A stretch of DNA of 64,000 nucleotides, from positions 1 to 64,000 of the forward strand of contig JALRLY010000260.1 in NCBI GenBank assembly GCA_023647555.1, given 5' to 3'. Position numbers and translations under genes: made by a program. Below, piece by piece: positions 9,517 through 18,736 of the stretch (positions are counted from its first letter, which is position 1; the number at the start of each line of letters is the position of its first letter). This DNA comes from Pancytospora philotis. Taxonomy: Eukaryota; Microsporidia. Under the pieces are notes generated by a model. That model saw only the letters and a program-made list of their open reading frames with translations. It was not told where the DNA came from and did not search any database.

Positions 9517-9885
9517 CCGAGGGTAAATTTTTAGCACTGCTGATGGGCTGCGCCGCTCGCCGGAATCCTGCGGCCGCGGCGCGGGGCTGGCGGCATTTAT
9601 GTCTGGTTTTCCATAACGCGCTCTATTCTACACTAAATGATGCCGATCATACAAGCATTATACGTCTAAGGCATACTGAAACCGCGGCATGCGCTGCGCG
9701 GACCGCAACAAATAAAACCTATTATTAAGCTCGCTATGGTATTTCAGAGTGATATTCTAAAGCGATGACAAATACGCACAAGCGCGCACACATTATACCG
9801 CTAGATATCACACAGCGTAGGTATCCAAATTAAGCTTTATTAAAATTAGAATCAGGCGCTCAGCTTGCCTGAACCCCGCGCACCG
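9517..9885. other. Intergenic gap, no gene seen
   Basis: This contains the DBP5 start motif (9524-9534) and the 3' region of the next minus-strand gene. I looked on both strands for tRNA B boxes, C/D boxes and small ORFs with a start motif and found none convincing. Confidence 0.4.
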
Positions 9886-10635
9886 TCAGTTGTGCTCCTG
9901 CAGCATCACAAGATACTCGTCCAGAAGCTCGTTGATGTGCGGGTCGAACGTGTACGAGTTCTTCCCGTAGAACTTCTTGTAGACGGCCCCGAGGTACACG
10001 TGCAGGTACTTGAAGTCGTTGAGCTCCATCAGCCGCGCGTAGATGTAGAGATTCTTCTTGGCGTCCTTGTTCAGGCTGATGCGCATCCGCTTGCTCAGGA
10101 TGGTGGGGTAGTAGAGCTCGAACTTGTCGCTCGCGAAGAACGACAGCACGAGCCGGCCCATCGGCAGCGGGATGCTCGAGAGGATCGATATGCGCTGGTC
10201 CTCGAACTCGCTGCATATCTTGTGGATGGCGTCGCCGTGCTTCAGCTTGTAGGCCGAGTAGCTGCAGAATATCTCGGGGTGCCGCAGCCGCAGCAGGTCG
10301 ATCGACATGAAGATCTTCATCAGCTTGTTCAGCATCTCGAACACAGCCTTGCGGTGCCCGATCGAGTCGACGAAGTGCGGCTTGAAGATCTCGTTGACGA
10401 GCGACAGCCCGAACGTCTCGCACTTGAGGTAGAAGTGCAGGAACTCCTTGAGGATGTACGGCGCCGACTCCACGTCGTTCTTCGCGTGGATGAAGCCCTT
10501 GAGCAGATGCTTGTAGTACTGCTTGATCTCGTAGTACGACTGGTGCACCTCCTCGGAGAGGTCGTAGCTCACGGTTCTGAACGTGATGTCGCGGGCGCGC
10601 ATCCGCAGCAGCGGCTTGAGCAGGAACATGAACAT
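9886..10635 (-). CDS. CYRI/FAM49-like (DUF1394) protein, tentative
   Basis: This is a 249-residue, all-helical soluble protein. The central stretch LNKLMKIFMSIDLLRLRHPEIF resembles the CYRI (FAM49) segment in which a helix is followed by DELKMRNPAI. The arrangement before it (KEFLHFYLK) and the C-terminal helices (ISLNKDAKKNLYIYARLM) also fit loosely. In animals CYRI binds active Rac1 and dampens the WAVE complex. A Rac/WAVE pathway is not expected in microsporidia, so a different partner or a chance likeness is possible. Start ATG 10635 follows a TATATTTAAA box (10658-10667). Treat it as a conserved hypothetical if a profile search fails. Confidence 0.4.
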   Translation of the reverse strand: MFMFLLKPLLRMRARDITFRTVSYDLSEEVHQSYYEIKQYYKHLLKGFIHAKNDVESAPYILKEFLHFYLKCETFGLSLVNEIFKPHFVDSIGHRKAVFEMLNKLMKIFMSIDLLRLRHPEIFCSYSAYKLKHGDAIHKICSEFEDQRISILSSIPLPMGRLVLSFFASDKFELYYPTILSKRMRISLNKDAKKNLYIYARLMELNDFKYLHVYLGAVYKKFYGKNSYTFDPHINELLDEYLVMLQEHN

Positions 10636-11005
10636 CTGAAGCTGGGCTGCCGCAGTGTATATTTAAAGGGTGCTGCGCACCGATTGGCCGGTTCGCCGCA
10701 GATCTGGCCAATGAGCTGCGCTCGCGCCGGTGTGATCAGGGGTAGCGCGCAAAAAAGTCATGTGGTAGCTGCACCAAAGACTATTGGAATGCGTATACGA
10801 CGTAGATGGCTTCACCAATTTATCTGAAAATAAAGGGCAGATTAACTTCGCCTATGAGTCCCAAAACCACCCAGCAACTGCAAAAATTAAACACACTGTC
10901 CACAGACGCTACGCTTTAATTAAATAAAGGGGCGGGCTGATACTCTATGCAGCGCAACGGTCGAGCAAGACAGCGTACGACGAGTGCCAGCCTGCGCCTT
11001 CAAAA
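10636..11005. other. Intergenic gap with paired CCAAT boxes
   Basis: This gap lies between the start of one minus-strand gene and the end of the next. It holds the inverted pair ATTGGCC (10683-10689) and GGCCAAT (10706-10712). A TATATTTAAA box also sits at its left end. Otherwise nothing recognisable. Confidence 0.4.
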
Positions 11006-13135
11006 CTACGGGAACATGCGCCGGCTCCCGGCCAGTCGGCTGAACGCGCTCCCGCCAGCGGCGCCGGCGTTGTCCTGCGGGCCTGGGCTCGGCTGCTGCG
11101 GCGCGTTGAAGCCCGACGGTCCAGACTGAGAGAGGTTGTTGAACAGGCTCGTGGTGTCGCTGACGCGCATCGGATGGGCAAACTGCGCGCTGTTGAAGAG
11201 CTGCTGCGCCGGCGCTTCGCTGGGCTTGACAGCGAAGAGATTCGGCACGGCGGTTCCGAAGGATGCATTGGAAGCAGCGGGCTGGGCGGGCGTCGGATTA
11301 GGGGCGTTGCTCGGCGGCGGGGCTGAAAAACTCGCGGCCGGTGGAACCGCTTTGGATGGCGGCGCTGCAGTGCTACCTGCCGCAGGCGTGGAGATGCTGC
11401 TCGGCCCTGCCCGGGCGCTGGACGCAGCCTTGGGCTCCTCGGGCCGGCGCTCGCTGACTTTGCTGACGCTGATGAGCTTCACGCTTTCGAGCAGCGCGTC
11501 GTAGTCGTTCGGTGCGCGGCGGCCGGCGCTCGGCACACGCGGCGCGAGCGCGGACTGATAGTGCACGCAGGGCATGCACGCCGTCTTATCGAGGATGCGC
11601 GCGTCGAAGAACCTGATGCTCTCGCTCACGTTTCTGCTGTCAAAGGCCCTCAAAATCTGGAGCTTGCTGATCATCTGGGTGAGCACGGTGTTAAAACCAG
11701 CAACCGTGCTATTGTGGACAGCATTGTAGGCCTGCGCGCAGTCGAGCGACGGGACGATCAGCTCGAGCTTGGGGATCTCGGTACGATGGCTCGCGCCCAT
11801 TCTGCTGTAGCTCTCGTTCAACGCCTGCATGCGGCCCTGCAGATCCTGTCTCAGCGCTTCTATGTTGCGCTTCTGCTCGCGGCTCATCCCGTCCTTCATA
11901 TCGTCGTCCTGCGCTGCGGCCGGCGCCTTGCTGCTGCTCGGTGCCTTAACGCTACTCGGTGTCTGCACACCCTCAAAGAGGCTCTCGGTCGCACCGCCTG
12001 CTTCGCTGGTGGCGGGCTTCGCGGTGCTGCGCTCGCTCTTTGCCGAGCCAGAGGCGCTTGGCGCAGCTGCGCTGGGGTTCGTCAGAGGCTTCAGAGAGCC
12101 GAAGCTAAACCCGCCCACCTTCGTAAGCATTACATCATTCTTGCTCTCTGGCTTCGGCAGGGGCTTGGGTGGCGAATGCTCTTCGAGCTTACCAGTGCCA
12201 AATTCGGAGTCTGTGCCTGAATCTGTCTGTAGTCCGGCCTGCTTCATAAGAGATGCGAAGCTCGGCGGCGCGGCATCGGCAACGAGCATTGGCACTGCTT
12301 CAGGGTCGGCCTCTTCTGCTGGGAGTGCCATGTTGATGTCAGCGATGCTTACATCTCCAATGCCAGCCTCAGCACTGAAGGCAACAGGCCCCTTCTCGAC
12401 AATTTCGCCATCCGTAAGCTCGCACTCAATGATTGTTTCTGCCGCTGGCTCCTTTGCCCCCTCCAGCTCGTAATAGCAGTTCTTGCCTGCGTTCCTCAGT
12501 AGGAGCACCCCGCCGTGGAACTTGGCATCATCGGCAAAGACGATGTTGCAGTCATCGTCGGTGCAGAGCGCGGGCGAATCGCACTCCTCCGGCCAGGCCT
12601 GCTGCCCGCCAACGAAGTACAAGAACGTATCTGACATGTTGTTCCCAACGACCAGCACGTCCCCGCAGTACGCCACGAAGTACTCGGCACCATCGGCATG
12701 GATGCTGTTTACGTGCTTATCGCTCCCCACGCGCACGCTGTCCTTGTACACGCAGACCACCGCCTTGCCCGCGTCATAGCTGCTGGCATAGAGCAGCCCG
12801 TCTGTTGCGAGCGGTCCGCCCTGCGCGCCTTCGAATAACGTAGCGTAGAACTCAGTGTCGCTTACGGGTCCGTCGATGCTCTTCTCGAGCTTGCCGTCCG
12901 CGTATATCTCCGCCCGGTCCTCGTACACGATCCCGATGCGGCTGCCGTGCGCGAACGCCTTAACACACTTGACAGGCAGCTGCAGCATCCGCGCGCCCGT
13001 ACGGACGAAGGCACATGCGTCGTAGACAGCCGTCGTCTGTGTCGCGAACTTGTAGCGGCCGCTGAAGATGTTCGGCAGCTCCGGCCCCGCGGGGACTTCT
13101 TCCTCGCGCTGGTACACGAACTTGAGGTCCTCCAT
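11006..13135 (-). CDS. Nucleoporin, Nup159/Nup214-like
   Basis: The 709-residue product has three zones. Residues 1-230 are beta-rich with repeated hydrophobic/Asp-Gly turns, consistent with a beta-propeller. Residues 240-440 are acidic and Ser/Pro/Ala-rich with a GGFSFGSL motif. A coiled helical zone (about 440-540, SREQKRNIEALRQDLQGRM) is followed by a Pro/Ser/Ala tail with FG-type spots such as SFGTAV and SLFNNL. This order (propeller, FG-like linker, coiled coil) is that of Nup159/Nup214, which anchors DBP5 at the pore. The start follows AAAATTTTTC (13161-13170). FG density is low, so assignment rests on architecture and is tentative. Confidence 0.5.
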   Translation of the reverse strand: MEDLKFVYQREEEVPAGPELPNIFSGRYKFATQTTAVYDACAFVRTGARMLQLPVKCVKAFAHGSRIGIVYEDRAEIYADGKLEKSIDGPVSDTEFYATLFEGAQGGPLATDGLLYASSYDAGKAVVCVYKDSVRVGSDKHVNSIHADGAEYFVAYCGDVLVVGNNMSDTFLYFVGGQQAWPEECDSPALCTDDDCNIVFADDAKFHGGVLLLRNAGKNCYYELEGAKEPAAETIIECELTDGEIVEKGPVAFSAEAGIGDVSIADINMALPAEEADPEAVPMLVADAAPPSFASLMKQAGLQTDSGTDSEFGTGKLEEHSPPKPLPKPESKNDVMLTKVGGFSFGSLKPLTNPSAAAPSASGSAKSERSTAKPATSEAGGATESLFEGVQTPSSVKAPSSSKAPAAAQDDDMKDGMSREQKRNIEALRQDLQGRMQALNESYSRMGASHRTEIPKLELIVPSLDCAQAYNAVHNSTVAGFNTVLTQMISKLQILRAFDSRNVSESIRFFDARILDKTACMPCVHYQSALAPRVPSAGRRAPNDYDALLESVKLISVSKVSERRPEEPKAASSARAGPSSISTPAAGSTAAPPSKAVPPAASFSAPPPSNAPNPTPAQPAASNASFGTAVPNLFAVKPSEAPAQQLFNSAQFAHPMRVSDTTSLFNNLSQSGPSGFNAPQQPSPGPQDNAGAAGGSAFSRLAGSRRMFP

Positions 13136-13341
13136 TAGGGCCTGCCGGCGGCCGATTTAGAAAATTTTTCTCGGCTGCGCGTCTATCAATTGCCTGCGAG
13201 GCATGCATGATGAAAACAGGAATGGACGGAGAGGCGTGGTTAGTTTGGCTGCACACGCCCCTCGCATTTCTGCAAAGCAGCGCTAACTAATTAAAAACCT
13301 CGCAGCGCAACGCGCGTCCTGCAAACACTTCAATTTAAGTT

Positions 13342-14001
13342 TTAATTATCAAATTTGGCCTTGATGTAGTCCTCTGAGTGCTCAGTAAAACCATCGGCCG
13401 TGAGCTCGAAGGCGCGGACCTTGGCGGCGTCCTTCTGCAGCACCTGCAGCATCGCCTGGAATATCGAGCCCTCGCCCCTGTCCGCCTCCAGGCGCGCAGT
13501 GACGATGTCGCTCTTGAAGCCCAGGCAGCAGCTCTTGTGCTCGGAGAAGTTGCCGTCGGTCTCGATGATGAAGATGCGCGGGTCGCCGTGCTCCGCGGTG
13601 AAGAGCACGGTGCGCAGCCCGAGCGGGCGGTAGCTCTGGTCGACCGTGTACTGCTGCTTGTACTCGCCGATCACGCGCGCCAGCATCGCCACAGGCATGT
13701 CCGCGCCGTTCGTGTAGCGGTAGGAGCGGCACAGGAAGTTCGCCTCGCGCGTGACGCGCAGCGAGTCCGGCTTCAAGCCCGAGAAGATGAGGTAGAGGCC
13801 GCGCGCGGCGTCCAGCGTGAAAATTTTGTCCATCGGAATGAGCAGGCCATTTGCCTGGCGGTTCTCGTACGCGATGCTCAGCCCGCGGCCCTCCTTCTGT
13901 ATGATGATCGTGCTGCCCTGGGTGCTCGCGTTCTGCGCATACTCGACCTGGACCATCCTGCCCTCCGAGTTGAAGAGGCCGTTTGTGGTCTCGTAGTCCA
14001 T
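13342..14001 (-). CDS. SCL1: 20S proteasome subunit alpha-1
   Basis: The 219-residue protein begins with the proteasome alpha signature (NGLFNSEGRMVQVEYAQNAS). It contains YRYTNGADMPVAMLARVIGEYKQQYT...RPLGL, the RYxxGxDMPVxxLA...Q.YT...RPLG pattern specific to alpha-1 (yeast Scl1, human PSMA6). Alpha subunits form the outer rings and gate of the 20S core. ATG 14001 places the conserved N-terminus at the usual distance; an upstream in-frame extension to 14190 is hydrophobic and unlike the family. AATAAAATTA precedes the start instead of the canonical motif. RPN11 of the 19S lid is at 27938. Confidence 0.85.
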   Translation of the reverse strand: MDYETTNGLFNSEGRMVQVEYAQNASTQGSTIIIQKEGRGLSIAYENRQANGLLIPMDKIFTLDAARGLYLIFSGLKPDSLRVTREANFLCRSYRYTNGADMPVAMLARVIGEYKQQYTVDQSYRPLGLRTVLFTAEHGDPRIFIIETDGNFSEHKSCCLGFKSDIVTARLEADRGEGSIFQAMLQVLQKDAAKVRAFELTADGFTEHSEDYIKAKFDN

Positions 14002-14303
14002 GGGGGCGACAACAAATAAAATTATTATCGTCGCGCGCAGGGCAGGCTGCGGCGGCTCTGCTCGCTGCCTTTCTGGGATAGTGATGTGGAAATAAAACGG
14101 CGCTGGACGGGCGCGCGCATACGAAAATGCTGGATGTGCAGTCGCCGTCAGGCTGAACAAGAACACGCGTATAGCTACTAATTTGGTCATATTCTAGCGA
14201 GCCGTAAGTAAGGACAGACCGCAGCTGAATAATACTCCGGCTCGCAATGTGCGCTTGCCATTGCGCAACGTTGCAGAAAAATTTTGGATTCGCCTGCCCC
14301 GCG
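14002..14303. other. Divergent promoter region SCL1/GUS1
   Basis: This 302-base segment is shared by two divergent genes. AAAAATTTT at 14277-14285 lies 18 bases before the GluRS start. No RNA gene was recognised. Confidence 0.4.
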
Positions 14304-16181
14304 ATGGCGGAGAACGTTGCAAAGGCCGACTTTCTGAACTTCCTGATGAGCACCAAGCACGGGATCGACAAGCAGCGCGCGCCCGTGATACTCAGCCACA
14401 TCGAGGCGCTCGATGCGCCGCAGCTGCTCAGGGAGTTTGACACCGACTTTTCTCCGGAGGCGCTGGACGCGTGGCTCGCGCGCCTAGCCGGGCTCCTGCC
14501 GGTGGACGACCCGGTGCTCGCAGATCTCATCTTCGGAATTCTGTACAGCTCCGAGCAGTTCGTGAAGGCCGTCAGGAGCAAGGAGTTCGCCTATGCGGCC
14601 GTTGCCGAGTTCTACAAGCGGATGCTGCTGGAGAACCGGAAGTCCCTGGCCGAGTACAACAAGGGCGAGAAGGGGCGCGTGAATATCAGCGCGCCCGCGC
14701 GCGTGGTGACGCGCTTCCCGCCCGAGCCCTCCGGCTATCTGCACATCGGCCACGCCAAGGCGGCGCTGCTGAACCAGCTCATGGCGAAGGACGGGCAGCT
14801 CATCGTGCGCTTCGACGACACGAACCCCGAGAAGGAGAGCAAGGTCTTCGAGGACGCCATACTCGAGGACCTCAAGCTGCTGAAGATCACCGACTACAGG
14901 CTGACGTACAGCTCGAGCCACTTCGACGTCATCTACGACTACGCGACGCAGCTGATCAAGAGCGGCAAGGCGTACGCGGACAACACCGAGAAGGAGCGGA
15001 TGCGCCAGGAGCGCACGGACGGCGTGCCCTCCGGCTGCCGCGAGACGGCGCCCGAGGAGACGCTGCGCATTTTCGCCGAGATGAACGCCGGCCGGTGCAG
15101 GGACTACTGCCTGCGCGCCAAGATCAGCGTGGACAACCCGAACAAGGCGATGCGCGACCCGGTCATCTACCGCTGCGCCGACAAGCAGCACCACAAGACC
15201 GGCGACAAGTACCGGATCTACCCGACGTACGACTTCACCGTGCCGATCGTGGACAGCCTGGAGGGCGTCACGCTCTCGCTGCGCTCCAACGAGTACCGCG
15301 ACCGCAACCCCGTGTACTACTGGTTCATCGAGGCGCTGGGCCTGGAGAACCGCCCGAAGATCCACGACTTCTCGCGCCTCTGCTTCGACAACACGGTGGT
15401 CTCGAAGCGCCAGATGAAGTTCTACGTGGAGCACGGGTTCGTCGCCGGCTGGGACGACCCGCGGCTGTGCACGCTGCGCGGCCTGCGGCGCTCCGGCATG
15501 GACATGGATGCGCTGATCGAGTACATACGCCTGCAGGGCGCGTCGCAGAAGTCCGCGGTGAACTCCTGGGACAAGATCTGGGCGATGAACAAGCGCGTGA
15601 TCGACCCGAAGAGCGCGCGGTACAGCGCGGTGCCGCTCGGCAGCTGCGTGGTGTGCACGGTCGAGGGCTTCGACGGCCCCGAGGCTGTCGAGGTGCCGCG
15701 GCACAAGAAGGTCCCCGAGCTGGGCACGAAGCGGCTGCTGTTCGGCGACGAGATTCTGGTCGAGGGCGACGACGCGGCCATGCTGGAGGTCGGCGAGGAG
15801 TTCACGCTCATGTCGTGGGGGAACGCCGTTGTGCTCGACAAGGTAGTCGCTGACGGGCGCATGAGCACCATGAAGCTGCGGCTGAATCCCACCGGCGATT
15901 TCAAGGCCACCAAGAACAAGATCACCTGGGTCTCGCGGAAGGGCGCCGTGTGCATAAAGCTGTACGAGTACGGCAGCCTGCAGAACGAAGTGAGCACCGA
16001 CGACCTGGCCGCGAAGTTCAACAAGGACTCGAAGAAGGAGTCGTGGTGGCTGGCCGAGCACGCCATCGGCGAGGTCGCGGCCTCGGACTTCATCCAGATT
16101 GAGCGCGTCGGCTTCTTCTTCTGCGACAAGCTGCTTGAGTTCAACCTCGTGCCGTTTACGAAGCAGAAGCGCGTCTATTAA
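14304..16181 (+). CDS. GUS1: Glutamyl-tRNA synthetase, cytosolic
   Basis: The 625-residue class I synthetase charges tRNA-Glu. An N-terminal helical GST-like domain (1-125) is followed by the HIGH motif in RFPPEPSGYLHIGHAKA and the KMSKS equivalent VVSKRQMKF. The GluRS-specific NSWDKIWAMNKRVIDP precedes the beta-barrel anticodon-binding domains. The eukaryotic GluRS rather than GlnRS pattern is judged from the SWDKIWAxNKKVIDP block, though the two are sister families. The ATG was chosen because AAAAATTTT lies at 14277-14285; an in-frame upstream ATG at 14247 precedes that motif and was rejected. Confidence 0.9.
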   Translation: MAENVAKADFLNFLMSTKHGIDKQRAPVILSHIEALDAPQLLREFDTDFSPEALDAWLARLAGLLPVDDPVLADLIFGILYSSEQFVKAVRSKEFAYAAVAEFYKRMLLENRKSLAEYNKGEKGRVNISAPARVVTRFPPEPSGYLHIGHAKAALLNQLMAKDGQLIVRFDDTNPEKESKVFEDAILEDLKLLKITDYRLTYSSSHFDVIYDYATQLIKSGKAYADNTEKERMRQERTDGVPSGCRETAPEETLRIFAEMNAGRCRDYCLRAKISVDNPNKAMRDPVIYRCADKQHHKTGDKYRIYPTYDFTVPIVDSLEGVTLSLRSNEYRDRNPVYYWFIEALGLENRPKIHDFSRLCFDNTVVSKRQMKFYVEHGFVAGWDDPRLCTLRGLRRSGMDMDALIEYIRLQGASQKSAVNSWDKIWAMNKRVIDPKSARYSAVPLGSCVVCTVEGFDGPEAVEVPRHKKVPELGTKRLLFGDEILVEGDDAAMLEVGEEFTLMSWGNAVVLDKVVADGRMSTMKLRLNPTGDFKATKNKITWVSRKGAVCIKLYEYGSLQNEVSTDDLAAKFNKDSKKESWWLAEHAIGEVAASDFIQIERVGFFFCDKLLEFNLVPFTKQKRVY

Positions 16182-16253
16182 ATGAATTTGGCATAGCCAG
16201 CGTTCTTTGTCTTAGCAGCTGCTGAAATAAAGGCGAAATTTTTGCCCACTGCG

Positions 16254-17027
16254 ATGGCAGACTTGAGCGATTTTCAGCCTTCGGCCATCAAGCGGCACCA
16301 GTACGAAACGGTGCTGGCGGGGACGCTGAACGGCGCGCCGGCCATTTTGAAAGTGAAGGCGCCGCAGGTGTGCTCTGCGAACATCGGAGAGCTGCTGCGC
16401 AAGCCCCACGCCACCACCAACGCCAATGGGATATACGAGACTGCTTCGGTGCAGGAGCACCAGGCCGTGCCGTACACGCTGGTGTGCCCGGCCGCGGAGT
16501 CCGATTTCATCAGGTTTGGACTAAAGACAAGAAACTGCTACGTGACAGAGACGTACGAGGAGTACCTGGCCAGGCCTGTGACCCCGGAGGACGCCGCCGA
16601 AGACCACTATTGCGGTGAAACTCCTACACCGACCGTTTACCATGAGGACGAGGAGTTTCTGGTAACTGCGCATCCGTGCTGGGACGGCGAAGCTGCCAAC
16701 CTGTGGCTGGTCCTGGCGCTCAAAGACGAGAGGTACCGCACGGTTAGAGAGTTAGATTCTGTCGCTGTGCTTAAGCGCGTTAAAGAAGCAGCGACATCAG
16801 TGTGTGCAAAGCTCGGCATCCCGGAGGAGCACGTATGCGTGTTCACCAGGCTCTCTGCCGCCAAATCGCGGCTGGCGTTCGGTATTAAGAGCGTGCAGCA
16901 GAACACCTGCATCACCGCCAGCAGTGGCTGGATTTTGACCGTTGATACGCTGATCAAGAACCTCGAAATTGACCCAGACTACTACAAGGGCACGATCAAT
17001 TACATCCAGCAGCTGCCCGCCGAATGA
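16254..17027 (+). CDS. DcpS-like scavenger decapping protein lacking the HIT triad
   Basis: The 257-residue protein aligns along its length with DcpS. YTLVCPAAESDFIRF...TETYEEYLARPVTP corresponds to the family's VYPATEKHLQKY..ETxxxY hinge. RYRTVRELD...HVCVFTRL corresponds to GIRSLRDL...HLRVYLHYLP, and LIKNLEIDPDYYKG to VIENLECDPRHYQ. DcpS hydrolyses the m7G cap left after 3'-5' mRNA decay through a HxHxH histidine triad. Here the triad position reads SRLAFGIK, with no histidine, so hydrolysis is not expected; I infer a cap-binding or regulatory pseudoenzyme. The start follows AAATTTTTGCCC (16236-16247). No frameshift was seen. Confidence 0.7.
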   Translation: MADLSDFQPSAIKRHQYETVLAGTLNGAPAILKVKAPQVCSANIGELLRKPHATTNANGIYETASVQEHQAVPYTLVCPAAESDFIRFGLKTRNCYVTETYEEYLARPVTPEDAAEDHYCGETPTPTVYHEDEEFLVTAHPCWDGEAANLWLVLALKDERYRTVRELDSVAVLKRVKEAATSVCAKLGIPEEHVCVFTRLSAAKSRLAFGIKSVQQNTCITASSGWILTVDTLIKNLEIDPDYYKGTINYIQQLPAE

Positions 17028-17161
17028 CGAGGTTATTAGACTGGCATAGCGGTTGAGGCCGGGCGCTGCTTCTTTTGCCCATTGGTTTTTTACATGCACA
17101 ATAAAGTCGGTTTCCATTTCTCGTCTTAGACCGCCTTGAAAATTTGCAGACGCGCAGCCCC

Positions 17162-17446
17162 ATGGAGGCACCGTCTAGCCCCGGAGGCCAGGACAGCAGC
17201 GCCGGCGTGCAGGGCGCGGAGTCTGCCGCGACGGACAGGCCGCAGCGGAAGGAGGTACAAATGCTCTTCAGCGACCTGGGCCGCTTCAAAGGCAAGGGCG
17301 TCCTCATCTCTGTTTACGGCGGGCGCAGCGTCAAGGGCCGCCTCGCGGGGTTCGACGAGCACGCAAACTGCGTGGTGGAGCTGGAAAGCAGCAAGAGCGC
17401 CATAGTATTCGGGCGCAGCATTGTCGCCATCTTTTCCTGCGAGTGA
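17162..17446 (+). CDS. LSM7: Sm-like protein LSm7
   Basis: The 94-residue product has an acidic Ser/Gly/Ala N-terminal tail (1-32). An Sm fold follows: helix MLFSDLGRFKGKG, Sm1 VLISVYGGRSVKGRLAGFDEH, Sm2 SAIVFGRSIVAIF. The GGRSVKGRLAGFD block and the helix before it are closest to LSm7, a member of the LSm1-7 (mRNA decay) and LSm2-8 (U6 snRNA) rings. The long loop between Sm1 and Sm2 typical of LSm7 is much shortened. The start follows AAAATTTG (17139-17146). Another LSm subunit cannot be excluded. Confidence 0.7.
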   Translation: MEAPSSPGGQDSSAGVQGAESAATDRPQRKEVQMLFSDLGRFKGKGVLISVYGGRSVKGRLAGFDEHANCVVELESSKSAIVFGRSIVAIFSCE

Positions 17447-17742
17447 GCTGCTATTTAATAGCTCCTCGGCATAATAAACTGTTAAAAATACTTTGAGTGC
17501 TGGTTTGCGCGCGGCCCGTGCACCTAAGATTCTTAGCTTGAAATATCTTGAATAATTGATTAACCGGGCTGGACGGATACCAGCGCGTAGAGTGATAGCG
17601 CCCTATGATGCATTCACTCAACGGTCAGCGCCCGCCTTTATCCTGCGCAATGAGCACGCGATAAAACCTGGCAAAAATTTTCACATCGCCGGCCGGACCT
17701 GCTGTAACTATGCTATTCTTATTTTAGCTTTCAGCCCACCCC

Positions 17743-18570
17743 ATGGACGGGAGAGATACTACTCGCCGTCTGCCACTTCCTCTTTCGACACGCCTGGTGG
17801 AGCACATAATGCAGCGACAGCCGGAGCTCGGATCGTTCATAGTTTCGGTGCTCGAGTTCACGATCAAGGAATCGAGCGACCACTATGCCGACGCCTTCGG
17901 TGCGCTCGAGACGATTCTGAAAGGCGGCGCAGCAAATTTTTTGGCCGAGCTTTTTGCTGTTGCCGAGCAGCATTCGGGTGCTCAAAGTAGCGTGAACGCA
18001 CAGCCGGCCTGGCACGCGGGTGGGACGAGCGTACGAAACAGTCCCAGGCGCACGTCTGTTGACCATACTTTTGCGAGGCCAGGCAAGAACCTGAACAGGG
18101 AGGTCGTCTTCAACCGCGTCAATGAGGACGCACACACGCTGCAGGACCTCCAGGGATACGCCGAGAAGTACGGGGCCGTCGATTCGATCCGCCGGCTGAA
18201 CCGCGGCAAGTACCTCGTTGTGTTCGCCGTGCCCGAGGATGCGCAGCGGCTGGTGGAGTCCTACAGCCACGTGCTCGCCGACCCGGCGATCAAGAAGTTC
18301 TACAACGTGATGGGCGCGGGGCCGGACGCTTCCAAGCGCGTGGACATCTGCGCGCTTCTGCAGGAGCAGCGCGACCTGCTGTACAAGCTGACGGACGCCT
18401 GCGACGCCCCGCTCGCCGCCGCCCTGAAGCGCGTCACGCAGCGCATACGGGACTACATACTGGCCAAGGATGCCCGACCGGAAAATAAAATGTTTAGGAG
18501 AGCGCCGCGGCCGCCCGGTGCAGACGGCGGCGTGGAGGCCAGCATCTACTACAACTTGTTCAAAAATTAA
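17743..18570 (+). CDS. RBM26/27-like RNA-binding protein (PWI-like + RRM)
   Basis: In this 275-residue protein, residues 12-70 (HIMQRQPELGSFIVSVLEFT...FLAELF) match the PWI-like helical domain at the N-terminus of RBM26/27 (DPSALAKYVLALV...FVEKLF). Residues 120-190 form an RRM-like fold (NREVVFNRVNEDAHTLQDL...YGAVDSIRRLNRGKYLVVFA) with weak RNP motifs, like the atypical RBM26 RRMs. The CCCH finger of the larger homologues is absent. RBM26/27 proteins act in nuclear RNA surveillance with exosome adaptors; an Air1/2-type protein follows at 18737. The nearest AAAAATTTT (17673-17681) is 62 bases upstream, farther than usual. Confidence 0.5.
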   Translation: MDGRDTTRRLPLPLSTRLVEHIMQRQPELGSFIVSVLEFTIKESSDHYADAFGALETILKGGAANFLAELFAVAEQHSGAQSSVNAQPAWHAGGTSVRNSPRRTSVDHTFARPGKNLNREVVFNRVNEDAHTLQDLQGYAEKYGAVDSIRRLNRGKYLVVFAVPEDAQRLVESYSHVLADPAIKKFYNVMGAGPDASKRVDICALLQEQRDLLYKLTDACDAPLAAALKRVTQRIRDYILAKDARPENKMFRRAPRPPGADGGVEASIYYNLFKN

Positions 18571-18736
18571 ATGCATTACACGGAGAGTCCTCTTCTGAAT
18601 GTTGGCCGTCGGACACCACTGGGTTTTCAGTTCAATTACGCACCCTGCAGCACACCGTCGGGGCTCGCAGCGCTTGCGTCCTGCAGCCTGCGCGGTTCCA
18701 GACCACCATATAAAGTTGAAAATTTTGGGACGCGAT

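Noticed and set aside
9640..9700. C/D-like pair (AATGATGC ... CTGA)
   Set aside because: The C box has a C at the essential last A, there is no terminal stem and no second box pair.
13200..13250. C-box-like ATGATGA at about 13208
   Set aside because: No CTGA D box follows within 100 bases, so no C/D RNA can be formed.
17632..17645. GCCTTTATCC resembling U5 loop I
   Set aside because: One invariant position differs and no flanking stem was found.
17704..17727. Possible small intron (GTAACT ... TTTTAG) before the RBM26-like start
   Set aside because: It lies upstream of the ATG with no exon frame to test it, and the 5' site is not the GTAAGT seen in microsporidian introns.
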